Part shown: positions 23,348 to 35,850 of the stretch, piece after piece
How positions within the stretch are numbered: position 1 is the stretch's first letter
Layout: every line of letters starts with the position of its first letter
Source: Cutaneotrichosporon cavernicola
Lineage: Eukaryota; Basidiomycota; Tremellomycetes; Trichosporonales; Trichosporonaceae
Reading direction: 5' to 3'
Length of the DNA stretch: 64,000 nucleotides
Assembly: GCF_030864355.1 (NCBI RefSeq)
Contig: NC_083400.1
Coordinates: 821,001 to 885,000 of the forward strand
The notes under the pieces: generated by a model
Databases searched by the model: none
The model's input: the letters and a program-made list of their open reading frames with translations, nothing else
Told to the model about the DNA's origin: nothing
Program-made: the position numbers and the translations under genes

Positions 23348-24454
23348 GCGCAGCGTAGCGGGCAGAGGCCTCCGCCGATAGGAAGTGGGTCGATGCTGGC
23401 GACAAGCCGGAAGCGAGCAGATGCAGTAGTGGCATAGAATTGTAACGATAGATGCAGCCGTAGTCGAGCGGAGCTTGGTGGAGCGAATGCGGGTCCGGAG
23501 TAACCGGTGCTGGCCCATCTACATGTCTGATCAGTGAGGCTGTGATCTGTGAAGCTGTGTCCTGGTGGGATGCATAAGGTGGTCGACGTAGACAGCCGGC
23601 ATTCTGCCTGTACCCCAACAGGTTGTAGATTAACTTTGGACCGAGTCCCGGTGCCTCCACCGCCGACGTCGCTTTCAATCCTCTTGTCTTTCACCATTAT
23701 CCATTTTCCATTTTCCATCATCCATCATTCATCATCCATCACATCTCACTCTTCATTCTCATTCCCTTCCCCCCTCACTTCGGCCTCTCCCTCTTCCTAG
23801 CTCCCCATCTTGCGCTCCCTCTTCAACACGCCGCAACAACCGCTCCACGCACAGACCTTGGCGCCTCTTCACCTTGCCATCAATCATCAACCTTTACCGT
23901 GACTTGGCAACAACAGAAACAACTTGTAGATCAACAAGCCTGCCACATCGGCCATCGGCTAGCACTTTTTTGTGAGTAGCTCTCCATCGTGTATAACTAT
24001 CAGAGGTTGTAAGCGGTCGGGCGGAAGGTGCGGAGCGGAGATACGCGAGATAACAATCGTTCTCGGCATCGTTCCTACACCAGTACCTTGTCCCACGCCC
24101 CACACCCCACACCCCATCTTACTCGTTGGCCCCCTCTTGGCATATCTCCAATCTCACCACCTTGAACCATTTGAAAGAGACGAGACGTTAACGAACAGAA
24201 GCAATACCTCGCACCTCCTTTCCGCCCCTCCCCTAAACAATCACCACACAACTTGTACAACGCTACCCTTGATTCCGTGTTGCCCGGCAGAGTCGGCCTT
24301 GCAGCCAACCCCCTTGTTACTCTCTTGCTTCGCAGTGGCGAACAATAGAACTTGTCCATCACCCACCCACACTTACACTGTGTGGGTTTGCGCAAGACGC
24401 GTCGCCCATCACTACTTGGCCCTCGCTGCCTAGACGAGACTACACTTATCTACC
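23348..24454. other. Intergenic region and leader of YANK kinase gene
   Basis: 1.1 kb with no coding potential I trust. The second half is strongly pyrimidine-rich. A GTGAGTAGC at about 23970 would be a good donor, so a 5' UTR intron is possible, but no partner can be fixed from sequence alone. Confidence 0.4.
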
Positions 24455-26447
24455 ATGGGTGCGGGGTGTTGCAAGCCCGAGGTGAGTTCGGTATCGGGTG
24501 TCACGCGGGGATGCTATGGGCGGTCGCTTGCTGCGCCGCGCGCTGCCTGTCCCCGTCCTCTCTGTTGAACCGCACCTGGCCCTTTGTTGCGACTCCCTCC
24601 GCCCGACACGCAGCTCGTCTAGCCCGCCCCACCCTGCTCCGCTCGACGCGCACGCGCTAACCTCAGGCTATCGACTTCGACGCCGAGGTCAACCTCTTCC
24701 ACTTCTACCTCCTCCGCAGTGTTGGCAAGGGTGCCTTTGGCAAGGTAAGTCGTACTCACCCTCCCAGCTGCGCATCTGCGCCCTTGTGCCGCTCGCTCGC
24801 CCTTTGTCCTGCGGGCTACGCTCTCCGCCCTCATTTCCTCGCTTACCCCAGGTCCGCGTCGTACAACATAAGCAGAGTAAAACTCTCTACGCGCTCAAGT
24901 ACATCAACAAAGAGAAATGCGTCAAGATGAAAGCGGTGGCCAACATTGTGCAAGAACGGAGGCTTCTGGAAGAGATTGACCATCCTTTTGTTGTCAACCT
25001 GCGATACGCGTTCCAGGACGACGAGAACTGCTTCTTTGTGCTCGACTTGATGCTGGGAGGGGATCTGAGGTGTGAGTCCCAAGGCGTAGGACCCGCTGAT
25101 ACAGTCCATCTCGACCGCGCCGGACACATCTCTGAAGACGTTGTGCGTTTTTACGTCGCTGAGACGGCCATGGCGATCGACTACCTGCATAGCAAGCGGA
25201 TTGTGCATCGCGACATCAAGCCGGACAACATTCTTCTCGACGAGCGCGGACACGCCCACATCACCGACTTCAACATCGCCGTGCACTTCAGCGAGCGCAA
25301 GCCCTTAACTGGTGTCGCCGGCAGCATGGCGTACATGGCGCCCGAGGTGCTTTTGAAGCGTGGTTATTCAGCGCCCGTCGACTTCTGGTCGCTAGGGGTC
25401 CTGGCGTTCGAGCTGCTGTTCGTCAAGCGCCCGTTCCGCGGCAAGACGAACAGCGCGCTAACAAATTCAATCCTGCACGAGGCGCTACACTGGCCCGACG
25501 ACGCGTCGGAGCGCTGCTCGATAGAGGGCATGCAAGCCATCCGCGGGTTCCTCGAGCGCGATCCCACCAAGCGCTTGGGCTATCGGCCAGGTGGTGGTGG
25601 GTTTGAGGACATCAAGGCGCACCCGTGGTTTGCGGGGATCGACTGGGACGCGCTGTACAACAAGCAGGTGGTGCCGCCGTTTGAGCCGGATGTGAGTGAC
25701 CGTGAGCCAAGGCGAGGAGTTGTGGGCGTGGAGCAGGGCACGTTCAGAGCTGTCCTGGGACGTGGAGCCGCAATGGTGCTATTCGCTGAGGAGAATTGCG
25801 CGGTTGAACACTGAAGGAGCCGATTGAGGGGCCAGCTGCCGCAGCTCCTCCAGCCCCGTCCTTTCGCTTCTCAACATGTGTCGAATACTAACGCCAGTCC
25901 AAACGTGCGAACTTTGACGCGACTCACGAGCTCGAGGAGCTGTTGCTAGAGGAGAACCCTCTAAAGGCACGCAAGCGCAAGGACAACGCGGACACGGAGT
26001 CGATGAGCCCCGAGATGCGGATGATGGAGGAGCAGTGAGTCACCTCCTGAGCGAAACAAGGCGCCGAGGAGAGGAAGACAGTCGTGCGGCCGAGTGACAC
26101 CCATTCCTCCGGTCGCTGTGCTGCTTGCCGCTGCTCGCTGTGCTCGTACCCGCGCACCCGCTCACATCAGCTTCACCGTCTTCGACTACCAGCGCTCCCA
26201 GCGCCGAAGCTACTACCGCCAGCCGTCGTCGTACACGAACTCGGGCTCGACCACAGGCAAGGGCATGGTCCGCAAGGTAACCACCCCGCCCAGCCGTCCA
26301 TATACGCCGAACAGCGAAGCGGGCGTCGAGGCAAGTATCATGGAGGGCGGCGGCATGGCGCACATCGGCAGCCGCAGCATGGGGATGCAGCTTGACGTGG
26401 GAAGTCCAATGGAGCTGAGCCCCCAGCCCAGTCGGCTAACACAGTGA
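24455..26447 (+). CDS. AGC-family YANK/STK32-like serine/threonine kinase
   Basis: About 500 aa in six or seven exons. The N-terminus 'MGAGCCKPE' fits N-myristoylation plus neighbouring palmitoylation, so membrane attachment is likely. Kinase motifs: P-loop 'VGKGAFGKV', VAIK-type Lys in '[10 protein letters not shown]', catalytic loop '[13 protein letters not shown]', 'DFNIAVHF', 'MAPEVL' and '[15 protein letters not shown]'. The DFN in place of DFG is typical of the YANK (STK32) subfamily. The AGC-tail-like block is '[20 protein letters not shown]' followed by 'FTVFDYQR'. No pleckstrin or C2 domain is present. After the first conserved exon, a 33-nt intron restores 'GGDLRFHLDR'. Physiological role in fungi is little known; substrate unknown. 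Confidence 0.9.
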
Positions 26448-26636
26448 CGAGGTTGTCTGAGTGAGTGACCGATGTCCGAGTAGACATGTCGACAGAGACG
26501 GAGTGTGGAGTGTGATCATGCGTGATTCTCAGAGCATTATAAGCGTCTATGAGTTTTGGAGCTTGTGTAGCTTGGACAGATACCCCATGCAACACTAGGT
26601 TCTTGCTGAATGTGCATTAATATGGATCATCTACAT

Positions 26637-27520
26637 CTACTCCTGCCTGCTTCGCTTGGTTCCTCCTTCCTCCTCACCACCGCCCTGCCCCGCCCCAAAG
26701 GAGAAGCCCTCACGCACCGCACGGCCAACGACCTCGCGCAACGCCGCGTCCGGGTCACTCCCGTCCCGCTCGGCCTGCGCCATGATGGCCTGCGTCTGCG
26801 CGAGCAGGTCGTTGGTCTGGCGCGACGCGTACGCGTCCATCGCATGCTGCGAGACGCCCTCGTCGGTGGCTTCCGGGCCAGCGTCGCCAGTCAGTGACCG
26901 GAGGTAGGCCGCCACGGCGGGCTGGTCGTCCGCGAGCGACTCGGCAGCCTGGTGTGAGTGGTTGAGTTGAGTTGAGTACGCCTTCTCCACACGCCCCCTT
27001 TCCATCCCCCAGACACCTCTAGCCCCACCATTCCAGCTCCGCGCCTCGCCCTGCACTTACACTAACACCCTCCGCATTCCGGTGTCCAACCTCGGCCCCA
27101 TGCTCGACCAGCCACCGCGCGGCATCCACCGACTCGCACGTAAACAGGGGCGTGTCCCCGTCATCGTCGGGCAGGTTGACATTCCCCCCAACCGAGACGA
27201 GGTACTCAAGGAGTTGGAGGTGCGCGTACGACGCGGCGGCGTGCATGGGCGTATAGGAGTGGGCGTCGCGGTCGTTTGCGGTGGCGCCGGCGGCGATTAA
27301 GGACTGGTATCAGCTGCCGAGGCGCGTAGCGCCGAGGTTAACAGGAGAGGGGGAAGCCTGAGAAGGGAGTGGGTGGGAGGAGGGGGAGAGAGAGTTGGGA
27401 TAGCCTAAAGTGCAACCCATCCACTCTCAATCTCCGCGCAGACATTGGACTCACCCTGACTCGCTCAATGTCGCCGTCTGACGCAGCGACCCAGAGGTTC
27501 TTCTGCGATGTCTGGACCAT
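26637..27520 (-). CDS. Ankyrin repeat protein (YCR051W-like)
   Basis: About 235 aa in three exons. The start 'MVQTSQKNLWVAASDGDIERV' opens directly into ankyrin repeats: 'DAHSYTPMHAAASYAHLQLL', 'EYLVSVGGNVNLPDDDGDTPL' with the TPLH-like turns, and 'ARWLVEHGAEVGHRNAEG'. The C-terminal third is a helical, Gln/Ala-rich region ('LLAQTQAIMAQAERDG') ending in a Gly-rich acidic tail and 'KRSRQE'. It resembles the small cytosolic/nuclear ankyrin proteins of yeasts (S. cerevisiae YCR051W and relatives), whose function is not established. Tail-to-tail with the YANK kinase and divergent from TRAPPC11, only 160 bp away, suggesting a shared promoter with the latter. Confidence 0.85.
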
Positions 27521-27680
27521 TGTGATGGAGTTGAGAGTAGAATGTAGGTAAGCTAGAGCAATCGACAATCTCAAAATCCATGGTGTCAGGCACGGGCCCA
27601 GGCGTCATCGCGGAATCGACGTCGCTGCTTGATGTTGCTTGCTGTTGCTGTTCAACTTCCATCCTCATCACGTCAAGCAC

Positions 27681-30600
27681 ATGAACTCGTACCCAATAGA
27701 GGTAGGCATTTCGTACTCGTCTCGCTCGTCCCCTCGTCGCTCTTGGCCCGCCTCTCTAGCCATCTCGCTACGGACATGGCTCCGTCACTCAAACACGTTC
27801 TCGCTCCTGCTTGAGCTCGCTCGCTCGCGCGCTAACCCCAGTTCCTCGCCCATCCCCAGCCGCTCATGTTCGTGGGCGGCCTGGGGACGCTTCCCCCATC
27901 TACACGCAAACCAAGCAACTCGGAGGTCCCCCTAACCTCTCCCGAGCCAGAGCCCGAACCCGCGGCCCTCCCCCAAGACGACTTTGGGCAGCTTGCGACC
28001 GACCTCCGCTCCGCATTGCAGCCCTACACGGCCCCACCTCGGGTATGGGGCGGCGAAAACACCGACTTCCGTGTCGTCCTTGTCGACAAGGGCGTCAAAC
28101 TCCCGCTCCGCAAGACGCCCGAGGGCCACTCCCCCCTCTCCCCGCTTACTCCCACCTCTCCTCTACATCCCGACGGCCTCATCGCGCCGGTGTGGATTCG
28201 GAAACACACTGACCTCGTTCCCAGTGTGTTTGTTCTTTTTCTGCGGCTGTACGAGCCCTCTGGTCCGCCGTTAGGCGACGAGGCGGAGCGTATGCGTGAG
28301 GCTGACGAGGCGACGGTGCGCGAGATTAGCGATAGGCGTCGGCGCCTCGGCGAGCGCGGGATCCGCCTCACCGTCGTGCTCATGGCAAGCACCTCGGCAC
28401 TCGATGCCGACGGGCTGGACGCGCGCTTGAGCGCAATCAGGCGCGCGTCCCAGCTCTCTGCAAAGGCCTCCCTCTTCGTCCTTACGCCCGTCAAGGCGTC
28501 AGAGCTTCCCGACTTTGTGCGCAATCTATTCGACGCGCTGCGCGAGCCCGCGCTCGAGTACTATGTCGCGCACGGGAAACGCATTCGGCGCAAGCGTGGG
28601 CGCGGGGGTAATCGGTCGAGATCCAACAGTATCGCTGGACGCCGGGGTAGCGCCGCACCCCTTGGTCCACAGGGATGGACCATACGGTACGACTTCAAGG
28701 CGGGATGGTTTGCCGAGGTGCGCGGCGAGCTCGACCTCGCGAGGCGCCATTACGAGGACTGCTGGAACGAGCTCGCACGCATGTTTGGGAGCACGAGCGC
28801 GCTGCCACCACGCACCAAGCGGTGGGCCGAGGCCAAGGTGCTCGCGGACTGTCTTGACGTGCGCGTGAGTCTGCCCTCCAAAAAATGCTGACGATCAGAT
28901 CTGCAAACTTCAGCTCTACGAGGGTGCTGCCACCAAGGTCCTTGTGCCGTTCTTCGTGCACCTGCGCCGCTTCGCTGACCTCTCCCGAGGCTGGGGCATC
29001 GGCGAGGACACGTTCGAGTTCTGGTCTTGGGTCGCGCGACAGTACCGCATCTTCGGTGAGGTGCTTGAGATCGCGATGGCCAACGCGAACGGCTTCCCAA
29101 TCCCACCTCTTCCGACTCCGACATACCCTCAACCTCCGACAGGTAACGTCCTTCCCCCAGCTCCGGAAGAGATGAACACGCCCGTCTCTATTGCCAACCC
29201 ACTGCATGTCCTCCAGCCGCCTGCGTTCTACTTCTACACTGCCGCGACGTGCACCCTCGAGCGCAAGGCGCGGTACGACGCTGCGGTTGCAGCCGAACAT
29301 GCGGCCGGGTCGTCTGGGTTGGCAGCCGTGCCCGGCTTCGCGAACGAGAAGAGCGTCGATCACGCTGGGTTAGCGGTCGAACTGCTGAGCAAAGCGAGCA
29401 CGATGTCGGGCGAGCATTCCGGCTTGGCGCTGTATGCCGCCTTCCGCATGGCCCAAGTTCAAGCGGAAGCTGGCCTGTATGAGGCTGCGGCAAAGACGCT
29501 CAAGGCGCTTTCCGACGCTACAGACAGCGAGGACAGGGTGGAGTGGGCCAAGCTCGAGGAGCAGTCTCGGACTCTCTGGCTGGAGTGTGCGCGGGCGACC
29601 GGCGACGTTGACACAGCTGTGCGCCTGCTCGCGTCGCTTCCATCAGCAGAGGCTCAGGACGACCTCCTCGGTCTACTTTCCACAACGAAGCCTGGGAGCG
29701 ACGAGCCCATCACCTCGTCTGCCCAGATCATCACGCTCTCAGCCGGCTTCCGGGCGGACAAAGCGGCTACAGGCAGCAGCGTACCGTTCCAGCTCGTCCT
29801 GACCCCAAGCGCGGACGTCTCGCACTTGGCCTTTGATCGCCTCCGCGTCTCGCTGAGCGACGGTACCGACATTGTCGTGACCCACTCGGATGGCTCACGA
29901 GAGGTAGCCCTCGGGCCTATCTCGGGTACGGCCAAGGCTTCCGGCCCGCTGACCTTTGCCAACGAATTGGTGCTCACCGGAACTGTCTCGGCCGACACTG
30001 AGCTCGAGGTTCTGGGCGCAGACCTCACCCTGGCGAAAGACGGGTGGGTGCTCACCTGGCGTCTCGAACCTACGCCGCTGGGCGTATGGCGTGCGCACGG
30101 GACGGCCTTCGTGCCCTCGGCCGGCGTCTTCCCATCAGTGACCTTTGCGCCACCTCCACACGCCGTGTCGCTCGACCTCTCCGCCCCGCCCGTCGGCTTC
30201 GAGGGCGAGTCTGTCCCCATCACGGTCAAGGTCACGAGCGACGACGAGCGTGACTTGGCGCTAAGCCTCAGCGTGCTTCTCCAGCCCGGTGACGAGCCTG
30301 ACGGGAGCACGATCTCGCACGGTGACGCCAGCTCTGACGCACTCCTCAAGGACATTCCGCTCATCCTCATCGACGGAACCGCCGAAACGACAGTATACCT
30401 CCTGTCTCCGTCGGCGCATACCAAGATGCTCGACGTGTCCCTCATGTCCACCCTCTCGGGGTTGGGGGAGGAGACTACGCGCACCGCTGTCGTGCCTGTT
30501 GTCGAGCCGTTTGCCATTAGCACAAGCACGCAGCCTACCAAGGCTGGCGCGTTGCTGGCTGCAACGCTCAGTGTTCCCAGTCCGAGGGGGGTTGTGGTCG

Positions 30601-31229
30601 AGGGCATGGCATTGGTCGCGGAAGGGGCGCACGTGGCTAGCTCGAGTTTGGGCAGTGCTGAGTGGCCGCAGAGTGAGTGTGGGAGGGTTTCTGTGCCACG
30701 GCATTCACTGACACCAGCCTGGGACCACACGACGTCGTTTGCCCTCGCGGCCAAGTTTGCGCTTCCGGCGCGCGCGCCGCCCGCCTATGCCATGTTGCGC
30801 GTGCGCTGGCGTCCCGCCTCATCCTCATCCTCATCCTCGTCCAGTGACACATTAACGGCGACGCTCCCGCTGGGCGCACTGCACGCGCCGCCACCCGAGG
30901 CGTTTGTTACTGCGAGTCTGGCAAGTCCGGCCGCCGTGCGCGCCCACACGCCATTTGCATTACAGCTGACGCTGGCCAACGCGCATCCCGACACAGAGGC
31001 GTGGTTGACAGTACATGGCGAGACGGCCGACGCGTTCGTCTGGGCTGGGCCGCGCGGCGCACGCGTGCCCGTGCCTCCAGGCGGGAATCTCGTTGTCGAC
31101 CTAGGCGCCGTGCCGGTGGGAGCTAGTGGTTGGGCCGCACTGCCACACGTTGCCGTGTGGCTGGGAGACGGGGCGGATAGACGTGAAGTCCGCGTGGCGG
31201 CGCCCGCTGGCGTACTCGTTCGACCATAA
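27681..31229 (+). CDS. TRAPPC11: TRAPP complex subunit 11 (foie gras/Gryzun)
   Basis: About 1,100 aa. TRAPPC11 belongs to the TRAPP tethering/GEF complexes of ER-Golgi traffic, and in fungi other than S. cerevisiae it marks a TRAPPIII-like assembly. The first exon encodes 'MNSYPIE' and splices to 'FLAHPQPLMFVGGLG'. The foie-gras domain is clear: 'SELPDFVRNLFDALREPALE', 'WTIRYDFKAGWFAEVRGELD', 'LARRHYEDCWNELA' and 'VPFFVHLRRFADLSRGWGIG'. The second half has beta-rich Gryzun-like repeats ('VPFQLVLTPSADVSHLAFDRL'). Introns are at about 27702-27840, 28866-28900 and 30673-30717; the last is 45 nt and contains no stop, so retention would keep frame. The C-terminus includes a poly-Ser stretch. Confidence 0.85.
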
Positions 31230-31368
31230 TCTCCTTTCCTTTCCATACTTTGACAGTACAAAGATGTACGCAACAACTGTGCATACCCATCCATACATGC
31301 AATATCCGGCTACAGGACTCGCTCTATACACCATCTCACGCCCGTGCTCACGTCGCTGCGCCCGCCCG

Positions 31369-34300
31369 CTACGCAAGCAGGTGCTCGACGCTGTCGACGA
31401 CTTCGTCGGGCGTCGTGACGTGCCACCCCGCAAGCGTCTTCTTGGCGCTCGGCCCGACCGTGATGCTGAACACGCCTGATGGGCGGATCTTGAGATTCAC
31501 CTCTGGCAGCTCGTCGGCCTCGTCGGGCTCCAGCGCCGCAGTGACTCCGACGGGCGGCTTCATGGTCACGGGTTCGCCGTCGCGCGGTCCGCCAGGTGGG
31601 AAGATTGTACGGAGAGACCGGAACATGTCCTCGTCCGTCTTGTCGTCGCCGGCGCACATGATAAAGTCGGCGTCGGGGTTCTCGTACACGAGCCGTCTGA
31701 CAATCTCGCCCTTGTTGACCGCAAGCGGACGTACCTCGAGGTTCTTCTTGCCGACCAAGACCTCGATCGGCCGTCTCGGTGCCAGACTCGACTCGAGAAG
31801 GTCTAGCGCCTGCTTGCACTGGAACTCGCCGTAGTCTGGGTCCGCATTGCGATAGTGCCATGTGATGCTTGCCTTCTTGAGCTCGATTGTCGAGCCCGTC
31901 GTGCGTTCCGTGTAGTACCGGAAAATGTCCTCGACCTCGCTCATCCAGCTCATGTCGAGAGCTTCCGTCATGTTGACCCACTCGCCCTCCTCGGGCGTCT
32001 TTACAAACGAGCCGTGCTCAGCCGAGAAGCCCAGGTTTGGCACCATACCCCAGTGCTCCTCGAGGAAGTCGCCGTCGCGCCCTGATATGAGGTACACCAC
32101 GTTCTTGGGGTCGGCTGCGAGCTCACGGATCGCGGCGCGTGTGCGTTCCGTCGGGATCGCCTGAGAAGGAACTTTGACGATAGGCGTGAGCGTGCCGTCG
32201 TAGTCGAATAACATGAGGCGTTTGTGGGCGGCTTTGTACTTGTGCACCATGTCCTGCAAGTCGAGCACGGGTGTCTGGTGCGCCGTGTGTTCGCTCCCGA
32301 CGTTCTCGAGGAGGAGCTTGAGCACAGTTGCAGCCCATGTGTGGGATGTGTGTGCCAGTACGCTCTGGTACATGGCCTCGGAGCGCTGCTCCTTCTCTCT
32401 GAGCGGCATGCTCAGGCCTTGGTTGATCGCGTCCGCGACGCCCAGCAGGTCGTGTGGGTTGATCGTGAGCGCGTCGCGGAATGCCGTGCTCGTGCCCATG
32501 AATTCGGACAGCACGAGCGGCGACTTGTTCGTCTTCTGCTGGCATATGATGAACTCCATCGACGTCGTGTTCATGCCGTCGCGCAACGACGTGATCAGCG
32601 CGAGGTCGGCCACGGAGAGTAACGCAAAGTACTCGTCTCTCTCGATCGCTTGGTGGCTGGGGTGAGCTGCTTGCCTACATTGCAGATAGCTCACTAGTGG
32701 TGGACAGGGGTAAAGTTGAGGCTACCGTATGCACCGTTGATGTGGCTGACGAGCTCGGCGACCTTGCGCTCGAGCGTCGGCGACTCGGATAACGCCGGAG
32801 TAGTCACCTGGATGAGGACGACCTTGTTACGCCACTCGGGGTAGACCTGGAGGAACTTGTCAAAGGCCTGGAGCTTGTTATACACGCCCTTGGGCGCGTC
32901 GAGCTTCTCGCGGCCGACGATGATCTTCTTGTCGTGGTACAGATCGCGCAGCGCCTTCACCTTGGGCGTGACGCCGGGGGATTCGCAGTCTCTTGCGACT
33001 CTCTCGATGTCGATGCCGATCGGGCAGTAGCTGACCGCGACAGTCTGACCGTTGACGTCAACCCCAGTCGAGGTCGATTCGAAGCCGCACACGCGGATGC
33101 AGCTCGAGACAAAGTGGCGCGAGTACGAGTACGTTTGGAAGATTACGGTATTCGCGCCGAGCATGCCCTCGAGGATCTCGCTGCGTTCTTGGGTCAGCGG
33201 GTGTGCACGGACCCAATGGTATGCGCGTGCGCAGGGAGCCGGGACCGACCTCCTCACGGGCTCGTCGCTGCTGCGTAACTCGTGCTACTCACTTGGCAAA
33301 CACCTGAAGATCTCGGAACTCGGCCACGGCGTGTGAACAAAGAGCCCGATCATGACCTCGTTGTGGGGACGAGCGTGGCTCCCGCCGTTGCTACCTCCGT
33401 TAGTCGTCGCCTTGAGATCCTCGCCCAGCATCGCAGCCTTGATTGGCGAACCCGGCCTGTTGTTGTCGTTGCTCAGCCCAGAGGTCTTGAGCGCGCCTAC
33501 GAGGCTGTGCACGCCCCAGTCCATCCCACGCTGCTGTGCTGCTTGGAGCGACGCGCCGATGGCTGGTGAGGGCGCAGCCGAGGACAGATTCCCGCTGATC
33601 CCGAGCGCGAGGTTCAGCTTGTCGCGGATGTACCTGGGCGCGAGGAGCAGGTGGTAGTCGTGGACGATGATGAGGTCGCCAGGCTGGTAGACCTGGGTGA
33701 CGCGGCGGGCGAACAGCTCGTTTGCCTTTTGGTACGCGATCCAGCTCGTGTCGGGGGATGGCATGGTGGCTGTTGAGTCGAGCCATAGGAGGTAGTGGAA
33801 GAGCGGCCAGAGGGCTGGTGTCAGCGTTGTCTAGAATTGACGTACTCGTCTTGCAGTAGCCCTCGTAGTGACCCTTGCTGACGTCTGGAGGCAGGAAGAC
33901 GGGAATGTACGTGAGCTTGCCGTTTGGCTCTTGCTTTGCTTCGAGATCAGAGAAGTTATGCAGTTCAGTCTCGATCTCTTGCTGCTCGCTATTCGAGAAC
34001 TCGCTGTTGGAGGCCATGAGCGGCGGGTCCTCGACCTTAGCGTGCAGCTCGACCGTGTGCTCAAGCAGGAACTTGAGGTGATCGGTCCGGCGCGACGGAG
34101 GGGTTGGAGGTGGGTCAGCAGGCTGGAGGAGCACCTCGCCGCTCCATCCAACCACAAGCTGTTCGTGCGACAAGCTCAGGCTTCTAATGCCCGAGATCAT
34201 GGCGGTGTGCCCGCGCCGGCTGTGGATCTTCCACTTTGCATTCTTGCTCTCAAACGTCGTCGAGTCCTCGGGCTTAAAGTCGTGTGTGATTGGGGAAGAA

Positions 34301-34851
34301 AGGCCACCCATGCTGTCGAGCCCGTTCGCTCCGTCAGCCGTGGGTTGAATGACGCGGACAATCTCGACAGGCAGTTGGTGGCAGACGTGGATGATACGGC
34401 CCGAGAGGTTGAGGCCTCGTTCACGGTGTGCCGCCTCGAGGCGCGCGACTTGCTCACGCAAGTCGGCGAGGGACGGCAGCGGCGCCGAGTCGGGGTCGGG
34501 GTGCATCGAATCCATCGCTCCAAAGTGGTGGAGGGCGCCGTGACTCTGTTGGCGCCAGGTGTAAGGGTGAGGTGGGGAGGAGGACATGAGCGACGAAATG
34601 CAGTGGTCAACAGACGCGCGTTCGGGCGAGGAGAGAGTGTCAGCATCGGCACTGGCAGAGTGGTAATTGTTCGTGTGGGCGTGGGCGTGGGCGTGGGCGT
34701 GGGAGTGGGAGTGGGAGTGGGAGTGGGAGTGGGAGTGGTATGTGTGGGTCAGGGGAAAGTGGTCATCGCCTGGCACCTTGAGGAAAGCGTGCGAAGCCGG
34801 GTGGAAGCGCGGGGAGGCGGGCCATGGCGGGCGCCCCAACGGGATGAACAT
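31369..34851 (-). CDS. TPS2: Trehalose-6-phosphate phosphatase (TPS-like + TPP domains)
   Basis: 1,102 aa from exons 34851-33846, 33814-33293, 33187-32695 and 32656-31369. It removes phosphate from trehalose-6-phosphate in the last step of trehalose synthesis. The N-terminal GT20-like domain shows 'LWPLFHYLLWLD', 'IIVHDYHLLLAPRYIRDK', 'HTPWPSSEIFRCLP' and 'GREKLDAPKGVYNKLQAF'. The C-terminal HAD phosphatase has nucleophile motif 'LMLFDYDGTLTP' (DxDGT) and 'CAGDDKTDEDMF'. The TPP domain is clearly the active one; in yeast Tps2 the TPS-like half is inactive. A His-Ser/His-Ala hexanucleotide repeat sits near residues 40-60. The frame stays open up to 35208, but sequence above 34851 looks like leader, so the first ATG before the conserved region was chosen. 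Confidence 0.92.
34664..34741. repeat. (GTGGGC)n(GTGGGA)n hexanucleotide array inside TPS2
   Basis: About four GTGGGC units followed by about seven GTGGGA-type units on the plus strand. Read on the minus strand in the TPS2 frame, these encode alternating His-Ser and His-Ala dipeptides. Hexamer units keep the frame, so copy number can vary without breaking the protein. Confidence 0.85.
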
Positions 34852-35850
34852 GTACGCGTCGTGGGATGTAGGATGCCCCGGGAAGAGAGGGAGGGAGGGA
34901 GAAAGAGGTGTGAGATGGGGTGTGGACGTACCGATTAGAGATGTGGAGGAGATGTGTTTGAGGGGTCTGAGAGTTTGCCAGCAAAGGGTGACTGTGCGCA
35001 AGGGAAGATCGGGGGTTGGTTGACGCCAGAGACGAGATATTGATAGCGAACACGCACGGAGCGCGTCAAGGAGAGTAAATGGACGAGGAGAGATGACAAG
35101 ACGGATGTGTGATGGGAGACCTGGCCGTAAATGTTGGGCATGGTGGGGTTTACCTTGTACCTTGGGGACCTTGTCATAGTCAAACGTCATCAAGGGAGCC
35201 ACAACCAATCACATGGCCTACCGCGGTTGTAACCTCGTTTTCTAGGCCCAAGGGTTGTCAGCAAGATAACGCAGGCGTAAGCTCTTGTTGGCTGACTGAA
35301 CACGAACAGGAATGAAAAGGAACGCGTCGCGGTCAGCTGCTCGTACCGCATCGGGCCCTTCTAGAAGCATTCTACCGCGTCCCGGAGGGATGTACATGGT
35401 GTGTCTGCCTACATTCTGTCATCAGTTGCGTCATTGATGTCGGGCATGTCGGAGAGCCAAAATGTCTGGCGTGGGAACTGCAGGAGCATGGTTTGACAGC
35501 GGCCAGGTGGCTGAATGAAACAACTCGTAGCAGCGCCTCACTTGCTATCTGGGGGATTTGGGGCCAGGCCATAGACGCCGTGGCTTGCGTGTGCTTTACA
35601 TTAATAGTTACATACCCACGATCCCCCTACACACAATGCGTCGTGTTCAGCGACACCGATGGCTAGCGAACGCAGATAATGTGACTCCCAAGAGTGGACA
35701 CGTCGGTCGTGTGACTTGGGAGTAACAAGGGGACAGGTCGTCCGAGGAGCGAGCAGGCGCCACTGGGGTGCCCAGGTGACACCGACGTGGTTTCGGCGTT
35801 GTTGTGAACCCTGCGCCTGGTGCGCGTCTACATCTATGTCTAGTACAAGA
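34852..35850. other. Intergenic region, TPS2 promoter
   Basis: 1 kb with no supported gene. The part next to TPS2 is pyrimidine-rich on the coding strand with a possible leader intron (GTACGT near 34933). I see no clear stress-response element cluster (CCCCT/AGGGG) beyond isolated copies. Confidence 0.4.

Noticed and set aside
33868..34938. 356-aa plus-strand open frame over TPS2
   Set aside because: Val/Gly/Arg-rich shadow of the TPS2 coding strand; TPS2 motifs fix the true strand.
34852..35208. Extension of Tps2 to an ATG at 35208
   Set aside because: The frame is open but the sequence is compositionally like a leader and encodes nothing conserved; 34851 is the first ATG close to the enzyme region.
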